Shown one piece after another: positions 15,457 to 21,484 of a DNA stretch of 21,484 bases. Below the pieces are notes generated by a model that saw only the letters and a program-made list of their open reading frames with translations, made no database searches and was not told where the DNA came from. The position numbers and the translations under genes are program-made. The stretch is from Pseudomonadota bacterium (lineage in GTDB: Bacteria > Pseudomonadota > Gammaproteobacteria > Pseudomonadales > UBA5518): contig CAUJIL010000122.1 in the NCBI GenBank assembly GCA_963204845.1, positions 1 to 21,484 of the forward strand, given 5' to 3'. Numbering within the stretch: the stretch's first letter is position 1; the number at the start of each line of letters is the position of its first letter.

Positions 15457-16143
15457 TCAGCGTACGGTAGGCGGGTGACGCCTCGCTTCCTCGGCGACGA
15501 ATGCGGCGCACAGCCGCGACAGTTCGCGGTAATAGGGAAACGCCGCGTGTCGCTTCAGGTCCTCGTGCAGCGCGGGAATCCAGCTCGCGAGGTGGCGCGA
15601 CAGGAAATCATGCTGCGCGCGCCCGAAAGCGCCGCTGTCCACGCCCTCTTCATGGCACTCGGCCTCGCGGTCGCACAGGAAGTACATGAATTCGAACAGC
15701 GTGCCCAGATAATCGGGCAGCTCGTTGGCCGGCGTGTCGGCCGCGGTCAACCCGAAATGATTGTAGAAACGCACCAGTTCCTCGAGCACCCCCATGCGCG
15801 CATCGCCGCGGCTGGCGGTGCTGTTCAGGCAACACGCCGGCGCGCCGCCGCCGCAGGCATCGAACAGTCGCGTGTACTCGATCGCGAGCTCGTCGCCGCT
15901 GCCGGCGTCGCCGAGCGCCGCAGCGTCGATCGTCGCCGCGAGCGCCGGACACACCGTCTCCAGCAACGTGCGCAAGCGGGCGGCGACCGCGCCCGAGCGC
16001 ACCAGCGCCAGCAATTCCTCGTCCGGATATTCCAGCGCGGCGGCAAAGAAGCCGTAGAGCTCCGCGCGCACGCGCGCGCTGGACCCGTCGTGCGGGAAGA
16101 TAGTCGTGCCTGCTCCGGGGGCTGGCGAGGTATCGATGCGCAT
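15457..16143 (-). CDS. TorD/NarJ-type chaperone (delta protein) for the molybdoenzyme
   Basis: The protein is 228 residues from ATG 16143, or 231 from GTG 16152, and is all-helical in character. It resembles the TorD/DmsD/NarJ group, which holds the unfolded Mo subunit until cofactor insertion and Tat export. Family features are ELYGFFAAALEYPDEELL near the N-terminus, EYTRLFDACGGG in the middle, then MGVLEELVRFYNHFGL and FLSRHLASWIPALHEDL. The GAGG overlapping the alpha-subunit stop is 11 nt from the ATG but only 2 nt from the GTG, which is why I prefer the ATG. It is last in the operon and is expected to stay cytoplasmic. Confidence 0.87.
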   Translation of the reverse strand: MRIDTSPAPGAGTTIFPHDGSSARVRAELYGFFAAALEYPDEELLALVRSGAVAARLRTLLETVCPALAATIDAAALGDAGSGDELAIEYTRLFDACGGGAPACCLNSTASRGDARMGVLEELVRFYNHFGLTAADTPANELPDYLGTLFEFMYFLCDREAECHEEGVDSGAFGRAQHDFLSRHLASWIPALHEDLKRHAAFPYYRELSRLCAAFVAEEARRHPPTVR

Positions 16144-16156
16144 CGTGTTCACAACC

Positions 16157-19048
16157 TCACGCGACCTTCTCGACGTCGATCGCCGTGCCGTGCGGCACGT
16201 GGCTCGGGGCTCCGTAGAACATCCGGTAGTGGATCTGACCGTAGCCGCCCGCCAGATGCAGCGCCTTCCACGGCGACTCGACCGGCTCCTGCTGGCCCTT
16301 CCAGTTGCGGAACTGGTACGTCTCCCACGCGTGGTAGACGATCACCTCGCCGGGAGCCGTCACCGCCGCCACCTTGACCATGCACTCGAAGGCGCCGTTG
16401 TCGTTGAAGACGCGCACGGTGTCGCCGTCGACGATGCCACGCGCCGCGGTGTCGCGCGGGTTCATCCAGCACACCGGCTGCCCGCGCTGCAACCGCAGCA
16501 GCAGTTGCACGTCGCGCCAGATCGAGTGGATGCTCCAGCGCGTGTGACCTCCGGCCATGCGCAGCGGCAATCGGCTGTCGAAATACGGGGACTCCTTGTG
16601 CGTCGGCAGTTCCTCGCGCGCCTCGAGGAACCACGGATGGTCGATATAGAACTGCATGCGCCCGGTCAACGTGGGCCAGGCGACCTTCTTCTCGATGAAG
16701 TCGCGGTGCGCCCAGTGCGTGTCGTTGGGATCGTAGTCGCTGTAGTTCTGGTTGATGATCCCGGGCGGCGCGCTCGCAATCACCGGCACCGCACCCATGT
16801 CGAGCGCCTCGCGCCCGCTGCGCGCCGACACGCTCGGGCTGTGCGCGAAGATGTCGTCCATGACCCGCATCGGGTCGTCCGGATCGAGGGGATCGTAACG
16901 CCCGTTGCTGGTCTGGCGTGCGTGCACGGTGCGCAGATCGAGCGGCTCGTCGCGCCAGCCTCGCACCACGCCCACGCCGCGTTCGGTCGCACGTTCGCCG
17001 ATCGTCTTGGTGAGCCGGCCGAAGATCTCCCACTCGCTCTTCGCCTCGCCCTGCGGTTCGGTGGCCTTGTCGGAGCAGATCACGTACGGCACGTAACTCT
17101 GCGCGTACTTGATGCCGATCTTCTCGTAATAGGCCGCGGCCGGCAGCACGTAATCGGCATAGATGCCGGTGCTGGTCATGCGGAAATTGATCGACACCAC
17201 CAGATCGAACTTGGGCCACAGCTTCTCGCGCGCGATCTGCGGCGACGGCCAGCGACGAAACGGATTGCAGCCGGTGAGGATGTAGGCCCGCGGGTTGCGA
17301 TCCTCGCGCGGCGACACCCGGGTCCAGCCCTTGTCGATCGACTCACGCATGTAATCGGCGACGTTGCGCGACAAGGACTTGTCCTGCAGTTGCGGCTTGT
17401 CCCACAACTCCTTGTAGCCACCATGGACGTAGAGGAACACCATCAGTGGCGTCCAGCCCTGCTTGTCGCTGACCTTGGTGTAGATCTGCTCATAATCGCG
17501 CGGGGACAGGCCGCGTATCGCCTTGGGGATCAACCCGAGCTTGTCCGTGAGACCGAGCGGGCTTTCGCCCCCGAACTCGAGTCCTTCGAGCCACCACCAT
17601 GCCGCGACCTTGAGCCCGCCGCCCTGCTTGCCCTGGTTGCCGGTCAGGCTCATCAGCAGCACCATCGCGCGCTGGAACAGGTCGCTGTGGTAGTGCTTGC
17701 AGGCGCCCCACGAGGCAAAAATCATCGAACGATTCGCGCCCGCCATGCCACGCGCGAAGGTACGGATCACGTTCGGATGCAACCCGGTGACCGCAGCTGC
17801 CTGCTCGGGCGTGTGCTCGGCATCGAGCTTGCGCACCAGCCGGTCGAAGACGGTCTCGCATTCGACCGTCGCGCCGTCAGCGAGCACCACCTGGCGCACA
17901 CCGGTGAGCGCCGGGCGCATCCCGCCGAGTGCCAGACTGCGCCCACCGTTGCCGTCGCCCTCGCACCCCGGCGCGACCACGATCTTGCCGCTCGACTCGT
18001 CCCAGACGTAGAACGCGTTGTCGGCGCCGCCGCGGACCACGTCGCCCTCGCGCAGGAAGCGCCCGTCGTCGGTGCGGATCAGGAACGGCAGATCGGTCTG
18101 CTCGGCGACGTAGTCGGCCTTGTAGAGTTTCTCGGCGATCATCACCTGCGCGGCGGCCAGCCCGAGCGCGGAATCGCTCTCCGGGCGCAGATTGAGCCAC
18201 AGGTCGGCATGCGCCGTGGTCGGGCTCAGGTCGGGGGCGATCACGACCAGTTGCGCGCCACGGTAGCGCGCTTCGTGCAGGAAATGCGCCTCGGGAATCC
18301 GCGTGGAGTTCGGGTTGCCGATCCAGATCACGATGTAGTCCGACAGGTACCAGTCGTCGGCGGTACCTTCGCAGTTGAACATGCCCCAGGTCTGCACCAG
18401 CCCCATCGGCATGTCCGACACGCCGGCCCAGGAGTCGATCGCGGTGCAGTTCATCGCGTCGCGGAAGCGCGCGTCACCGTGGCTCTCGGGACCGAAACCG
18501 CCGTTGGTGGTGCCGTCGTCGAACACGATCGACTCGGTACCGTCCTCGACCGCGATATCGATCAACTGGTCGGCGATGTCCTGCAGCGCCTCGTCCCAGC
18601 TGACGCGCTTCCACTTGCCCTCGCCGCGCTCACCCACGCGCTTGAGCGGGTACTTGATGCGCGACTCCGCCAGCTGCAGCGTGGTGTAGCACGCACCCTT
18701 CTGGCAGCCCCGCGGGTTCATGTCCGGCACGTCGGCGCGGTGCGGTTCGTAGATCGCGTTCTGTTCCTCGCGCCACGCGATGCCGTCGCGCACGTACACG
18801 TCCCACGAGCAGGCGTCGCAGCAGTTCGCGCGCGTGTGGGTGCCCTTCACCACCTTGTCCCAGGTCCACTTCTCGCGCCAGATGTCGGAGTAGTCGTCGT
18901 AGCGGATGCTGCGGGCCGCGGTCTTCGGGGCCGGCGGCGGTCCCGGCAGGATCGCTCCCGGCGTTTTGGGCCGCAGGTTGTGGAACACCAGGCCGCCGGC
19001 GGCCACGACGCCGGCGCCCGCGAGAAAGTGGCGACGCGATACGTGCAT
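16157..19048 (-). CDS. Type II DMSO-reductase-family molybdenum subunit (alpha), Tat-exported
   Basis: This 963-residue catalytic subunit starts at an ATG with AGGAGG eight bases upstream. A Tat signal (SRRHFLA at 4-10, then a hydrophobic stretch to about 22) predicts periplasmic location. FS0 cluster ligands are H71, C76, C80 and C115. The Mo-ligand Asp typical of type II enzymes is D212 (SDMPMG), and the active-site Lys of ethylbenzene dehydrogenase corresponds to K451 (CKHYHSDL). The C-terminal LHLAGGYGQIHYR matches the EbdA/ClrA group. The catalytic His of EbdA (His192) aligns, without gaps, with T181. Residue comparisons use remembered EbdA and ClrA sequences. Possible relatives are ethylbenzene, steroid C25, p-cymene and dimethylsulfide dehydrogenases, and chlorate or selenate reductases; I cannot choose among them. 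Confidence 0.9.
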   Translation of the reverse strand: MHVSRRHFLAGAGVVAAGGLVFHNLRPKTPGAILPGPPPAPKTAARSIRYDDYSDIWREKWTWDKVVKGTHTRANCCDACSWDVYVRDGIAWREEQNAIYEPHRADVPDMNPRGCQKGACYTTLQLAESRIKYPLKRVGERGEGKWKRVSWDEALQDIADQLIDIAVEDGTESIVFDDGTTNGGFGPESHGDARFRDAMNCTAIDSWAGVSDMPMGLVQTWGMFNCEGTADDWYLSDYIVIWIGNPNSTRIPEAHFLHEARYRGAQLVVIAPDLSPTTAHADLWLNLRPESDSALGLAAAQVMIAEKLYKADYVAEQTDLPFLIRTDDGRFLREGDVVRGGADNAFYVWDESSGKIVVAPGCEGDGNGGRSLALGGMRPALTGVRQVVLADGATVECETVFDRLVRKLDAEHTPEQAAAVTGLHPNVIRTFARGMAGANRSMIFASWGACKHYHSDLFQRAMVLLMSLTGNQGKQGGGLKVAAWWWLEGLEFGGESPLGLTDKLGLIPKAIRGLSPRDYEQIYTKVSDKQGWTPLMVFLYVHGGYKELWDKPQLQDKSLSRNVADYMRESIDKGWTRVSPREDRNPRAYILTGCNPFRRWPSPQIAREKLWPKFDLVVSINFRMTSTGIYADYVLPAAAYYEKIGIKYAQSYVPYVICSDKATEPQGEAKSEWEIFGRLTKTIGERATERGVGVVRGWRDEPLDLRTVHARQTSNGRYDPLDPDDPMRVMDDIFAHSPSVSARSGREALDMGAVPVIASAPPGIINQNYSDYDPNDTHWAHRDFIEKKVAWPTLTGRMQFYIDHPWFLEAREELPTHKESPYFDSRLPLRMAGGHTRWSIHSIWRDVQLLLRLQRGQPVCWMNPRDTAARGIVDGDTVRVFNDNGAFECMVKVAAVTAPGEVIVYHAWETYQFRNWKGQQEPVESPWKALHLAGGYGQIHYRMFYGAPSHVPHGTAIDVEKVA

Positions 19049-19090
19049 GTCACGAACCTCCTGTGGTCGGCCCTTCCGGGCGCGTGCGCA

Positions 19091-20113
19091 TCAGGTCCAG
19101 CGCAGGGTCTGCGGATTGGTGTCGAAGCCGCCGAACATGTCGTTCCAGCGGAACGCGATCAGCAGTTCCATCAGTTCGGATTTCTCGCCCCGACGGACCT
19201 TCTCGCGTTCGGCCGCGAGCGTCGCCAGCGCACCCAGCACGCGTTCACCGAACAGCGACACGAGGTACTCGTCGGGAATGCGTCGCTGGCCGAAGTCGAA
19301 GTCACCCGCCGCGTCGAAACGCGCCGGGCCGGCCGGAGGCACGTAGAAGACGTTCGGCTCGGTGCCGAATTCGGGATGCAGCGGCAGCGCTACCTGCCAT
19401 TTGTCGACCAGCTTCCAGATCGGCGCATTCTCGTCGTCGCGGTAGCCCACGAAGCGAACGCGACCGGGACACTGGCGCGCGCACGCCGGCGCCACACCCT
19501 GTTCGAGCCGCGGGTAGCAGAAGATGCACTTCTGGCTGACCTGCTTGACGTGGTTGAAATAGATCTTCTTGTACGGGCAGGCCTCCATGCAGAAGCGCAG
19601 GCCGCGGCAGCGGTTCTCGTCGACGACCACGATGCCGTCGTCGTCGCGCTTCACGATCGCGCTGCGCGGACACGCCTCGACGCAAGCCGGGTGGGTGCAG
19701 TGATTGCAGATCCGCGGCAGGTAGAAGAAGTAGCTGTTCGGGAAATCGCCACCGCCCTGGTCTTCGTCCCAGTTCGGCCCCCACTCGGGCGCCGGGCCCT
19801 GGATCTGCAGGTGCACGTCCTGTCCCTTGCCGCCGTGAAACACCTCGGCATGGTTGTATTCCCATGCCTCGCCGAAGGCCCCGGTCGACGGCATTTCACC
19901 GAGTGCGGCATCGCCGGCCGGAAACCCTCCGCCCATCGCCTCCCAGTTCTTCGGCGTGCCCAGTCCGGGCATCGTGTTGACGGTGTTGAAGTGCATGTAT
20001 TCCATGCCCTCGTCACGCGTCCACAGCGTCTTGCAGGCCACCGTGCAGGTGTGGCACCCAAGACACTTGTTGAGATCGAGGACCATCGCGACCTGGCGCT
20101 TCGTCGTGCTCAT
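19091..20113 (-). CDS. Iron-sulfur subunit (beta) of the molybdoenzyme
   Basis: This 340-residue NarH-like ferredoxin subunit passes electrons between the Mo subunit and the haem subunit. Cysteine groups are C17/C20/C23/C27, C136/C139/C144/C148, C169/C175/C179 (the expected second Cys is L172), and C196/C199/C211/C215. The missing Cys in the third group predicts one [3Fe-4S] and three [4Fe-4S] clusters, as in the family. AMVLDLNKCLGCHTC and YFNHVKQVSQKC resemble EbdB. It has no signal peptide and presumably exports folded with the alpha subunit. It begins 36 bp after the gamma gene and ends 42 bp before alpha. Confidence 0.93.
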   Translation of the reverse strand: MSTTKRQVAMVLDLNKCLGCHTCTVACKTLWTRDEGMEYMHFNTVNTMPGLGTPKNWEAMGGGFPAGDAALGEMPSTGAFGEAWEYNHAEVFHGGKGQDVHLQIQGPAPEWGPNWDEDQGGGDFPNSYFFYLPRICNHCTHPACVEACPRSAIVKRDDDGIVVVDENRCRGLRFCMEACPYKKIYFNHVKQVSQKCIFCYPRLEQGVAPACARQCPGRVRFVGYRDDENAPIWKLVDKWQVALPLHPEFGTEPNVFYVPPAGPARFDAAGDFDFGQRRIPDEYLVSLFGERVLGALATLAAEREKVRRGEKSELMELLIAFRWNDMFGGFDTNPQTLRWT

Positions 20114-20149
20114 CGTGTTCGCCCCGCTGCGTATCGTGTCCGGGTTCGC

Positions 20150-20812
20150 TCAGTTCGCACCGGCCGCCAGTTCGAGCGGCAGCCAGTCACCGGAAAATGC
20201 CTTCAGGCCGCCGCGCTCCTGGCTGCCGCCCTCCCAGACTGCGATGCCGAAGCGCGTCGCCGAACCGGATTCGAGTTGCATCACGTCGGTGGCGCCATCG
20301 ACACGCAGCGCGCGCGTGATCACGACCCGCCATCCGCCATCGCGCCAACGCGCCGCCACGCGCACCTGCGCGCGATCGACGATGCGGCTGCTGCCCGGAC
20401 CTTCGGCCACGACCTGCATGCCGGCCTCGCCGGAGTCGGCGCGCCAGTACCACGCGGTGACCGGCGCCCCCGGAGCGCCCATCGACAGCAGCGGCGCGTC
20501 CGGGTGCAACGGCAACGCGACCGCCGCCGCGTCGGGCCAGCGCGTGTTGTCACCGTGGTCGACGTCGTGACGGGGATCGAGCCAGTCCAGGTGGAAGGCG
20601 AGCACGGAACCGTTGTGGACCGCACGCACCGCGACCTGGGCGGTGACGCCGATCGGACGGTTCTGCCAGGTGTTGCGGATCGCGGCGCTCGGCTGCATCG
20701 CAAGCGGAGTGCCCTGCAACGCCACCGGAGTTGCCGTGACGCCTCCCCAGAACGGTGCGTCGGGATCCAGCAACAGCTCCTGGTTCACGTCGGACACGAA
20801 AAGCGCTTTCAC
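20150..20812 (-). CDS. Haem b subunit (gamma), ethylbenzene-dehydrogenase-related
   Basis: The protein is 220 residues from the GTG at 20812. It matches the ethylbenzene dehydrogenase haem-binding subunit family: NTWQNRPIGVTAQ near 46-60, LLSMGAPGAP near 108-117, AWYWRADSG near 120-128, and GGLKAFSGDW near 201-210. M111 and K204 fall almost where I recall the EbdC haem ligands (Met112, Lys201). I prefer the GTG because GGAGGT ends 4 nt upstream. An ATG at 20890 would add 26 residues with no family character. Neither start gives a signal peptide, although the enzyme is expected in the periplasm. It is the first gene of the operon. Confidence 0.87.
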   Translation of the reverse strand: MKALFVSDVNQELLLDPDAPFWGGVTATPVALQGTPLAMQPSAAIRNTWQNRPIGVTAQVAVRAVHNGSVLAFHLDWLDPRHDVDHGDNTRWPDAAAVALPLHPDAPLLSMGAPGAPVTAWYWRADSGEAGMQVVAEGPGSSRIVDRAQVRVAARWRDGGWRVVITRALRVDGATDVMQLESGSATRFGIAVWEGGSQERGGLKAFSGDWLPLELAAGAN

Positions 20813-20912
20813 GGGCACCTCCGATCGGTCAGCGGGAACTCGAGGCAGTATCGTGTGGTTCGGACCTGTGTTTCCCTGAGGCTTACGCACGGCGGCGTGG
20901 TAGGCCGGAGAC

Positions 20913-20966
20913 TTTATACTAGTAGGTATTAGTTTTGGCGAGTTACATTTTTTACACGTTTGTCAA
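20913..20966 (-). promoter_or_regulatory. Putative promoter/operator region of the molybdoenzyme operon
   Basis: This is an AT-rich patch in a GC-rich gap. It has a perfect -35 hexamer TTGACA (20961-20966, minus) with no acceptable -10 at 16-18 bp, and a good -10 TATAAA (20913-20918, minus) with no -35. The -10 touches an imperfect inverted repeat, ACTAGT-N4-ATTAGT (20918-20933). Such split elements suggest activator or repressor control. No clear FNR/ANR site (TTGAT-N4-ATCAA) is present. A start about 95 bp before the GTG would be consistent with the -10. Confidence 0.45.
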
Positions 20967-21035
20967 TAGCCCGACCTTTGGATGGTGTGCGCACGACGCG
21001 AGGACCGTGGGTGCGCGCGATACGTGCGGCAGGTG

Positions 21036-21050
21036 TCGGTCTGCGACCGA
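21036..21050. repeat. Short palindrome, REP-like
   Basis: TCGGTC (21036-21041) and GACCGA (21045-21050) pair perfectly around TGC. It looks like the stem of the GTTCGGCC/GGCCGAAC REP class but lacks the GTAG head, so it may be a degenerate relative. Confidence 0.45.
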
Positions 21051-21084
21051 ACGACGTTTGAACGAGGAGCAAGGCACTGGGAGT

Positions 21085-21103
21085 GTCCGGTAGCAGACCG
21101 GAC
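21085..21103. repeat. 7-bp perfect inverted repeat, REP-like
   Basis: GTCCGGT (21085-21091) and ACCGGAC (21097-21103) flank a 5-nt loop. Its GTCCGG arm resembles the GTCCGGGC REP class. No gene overlaps it, and the intervening 20967-21138 stretch holds no other feature I can support. Confidence 0.45.
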
Positions 21104-21138
21104 CTGCATGCATTCGCGAGAAACGATTATGCCTGCCG

Positions 21139-21175
21139 GATCAGGGCGCATTCCGGCACGGCGGAATGCGTGATC
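21139..21175 (-). terminator. Long hairpin immediately downstream of tRNA-Val
   Basis: CGCATTCCG (21147-21155) pairs perfectly with CGGAATGCG (21162-21170) around a 6-nt loop. GATCA (21139-21143) and TGATC (21171-21175) extend the stem to 14 bp after a 3-nt bulge. It abuts the encoded CCA of tRNA-Val. No U-tract follows, so it is either a structured processing or decay barrier, or a terminator lacking the usual tract. Confidence 0.55.
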
Positions 21176-21252
<77 letters not shown>

Positions 21253-21266
21253 GCGAACAGGCGCGC

Positions 21267-21294
21267 ATTATACCCGCCGGACCGGGTCCCGCAA
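21267..21294 (-). promoter_or_regulatory. Promoter of tRNA-Val
   Basis: A perfect -10, TATAAT (21267-21272, minus), lies 14 bp before the mature tRNA, with a weak -35 TTGCGG (21289-21294) 16 bp upstream. The GC-rich GCGCGCC discriminator after the -10 fits a stringently controlled stable-RNA promoter. The -35 overlaps the left arm of the 9-bp inverted repeat at 21290-21298. Confidence 0.72.
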
Positions 21295-21349
21295 GCCGGA
21301 ATCTACGCTTGTTCGGCCGTAGATCCGGGCTGTGCCCGGACGGCTTGCG
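21290..21349. repeat. GTAG REP enclosed by 9-bp perfect inverted repeats
   Basis: CGCAAGCCG (21290-21298) and CGGCTTGCG (21341-21349) are perfect inverted repeats around a 42-bp core. The core contains a plus-strand GTAG REP (21319-21341, ATCCGGGC-TGT-GCCCGGAC). It also has a second inverted pair, ATCTACG (21301-21307) and CGTAGAT (21318-21324), which looks like two REP heads facing each other. The right arm ends exactly where the group II intron begins. Confidence 0.75.
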
Positions 21350-21484
21350 ATAGGGGTAGGAAGGACCGATTGAGTTCGGCCCCCCCTCCCTCCGAACCGT
21401 ACGTGCGGGTTTCCCGCATACGGCTCTCCAGTCGGTAGTCTTACCTCATCGAGGATCGACGTTCAGCGATCCGGGCTGCTTCCA
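21350..21484 (-). mobile_element. Group II intron, 3' portion (continues past the right edge)
   Basis: On the minus strand the sequence reads domain V, then a domain VI hairpin, then a 3' end in TAT. In domain VI, GGCCGA pairs with TCGGTC, and extending the stem outward leaves an unpaired A at 21357, seven nt from the predicted 3' splice site at 21350, the expected branch-point geometry. The intron's 5' part and any reverse-transcriptase gene would lie beyond 21484. The 58 bases before domain V show stop codons in all frames but I cannot identify a reverse-transcriptase C-terminus. Confidence 0.8.
21394..21426 (-). ncRNA. Group II intron domain V
   Basis: This 33-nt hairpin reads GAGCCGTA at its 5' side and TACGGTTC at its 3' side, carrying the catalytic AGC triad. 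The upper stem TGCGG/CCGCA encloses a GAAA-type tip, and the CG bulge is present. It is one nucleotide shorter than the common 34-nt form because the tip reads GGGAAACCC. Confidence 0.85.

Noticed and set aside
16106..20932. A 1608-residue open frame on the plus strand across the whole molybdoenzyme operon
   Set aside because: It is antisense to four well-identified genes and has low-complexity His/Arg/Val-rich composition; high third-position GC leaves this frame free of stops.
20945..20966. FNR/ANR-type anaerobic activator site in front of the molybdoenzyme operon
   Set aside because: TTGAC is followed by N4-GTGTA rather than the required GTCAA/ATCAA half, so only one half-site matches.
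20963..21173. Small open frames of 62 and 63 residues on both strands
   Set aside because: They overlap each other and several palindromes, and show no ribosome binding site or recognisable sequence.

Overview
The window comes from a GC-rich gammaproteobacterium. The evidence is the gammaproteobacterial translation block thrS-infC-rpmI-rplT-pheS-pheT-ihfA followed by a MerR-type gene and tRNA-Pro, an infC gene without an ATG start, and GTAG-headed REP palindromes. I cannot name the genus. Almost all coding is on the minus strand; only a MarR-type and a WYL-type regulator lie on the plus strand.

Region 1 (1-4697) is a sucrose operon on the minus strand: a PfkB-type fructokinase, a sucrose-phosphate synthase whose C-terminal HAD phosphatase domain looks active, and the first 306 codons of sucrose synthase, which runs off the left edge. 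Adjacent genes overlap by 4 bp. A divergent MarR-type regulator shares an AT-rich intergenic region with the operon. That region holds a nearly perfect 23-bp palindrome coinciding with the regulator's predicted -35 and spacer.

Region 2 (4714-7617) is accessory. It has a DUF385/deazaflavin-type nitroreductase-like protein, a cluster of five GTAG-type REP palindromes, an ARPP-1-domain protein whose stop codon lies inside a REP, and a divergently transcribed WYL regulator with its own terminator.

Region 3 (7673-15169) is the conserved core, read right to left: thrS, infC (probable TTG start), rpmI, rplT, a terminator/attenuator, pheS, pheT, ihfA, a MerR-family gene and tRNA-Pro(GGG). A candidate ihfA promoter lies inside pheT.

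Region 4 (15457-20812) is the most interesting part. It is a complete four-gene operon for a Tat-exported type II DMSO-reductase-family molybdoenzyme, ordered gamma (haem b)-beta (Fe-S)-alpha (Mo)-delta (TorD-like chaperone). It resembles ethylbenzene dehydrogenase, chlorate reductase and steroid C25 dehydrogenase. The Mo-ligand Asp and an active-site Lys are present, but the catalytic His of ethylbenzene dehydrogenase is not, so the substrate is open.

Region 5 (20813-21484) holds the operon's upstream region, several palindromes, tRNA-Val(GAC) with a consensus -10, a REP inside 9-bp inverted repeats, and the 3' end (domains V and VI) of a group II intron that continues past the right edge and abuts the outer inverted repeat.
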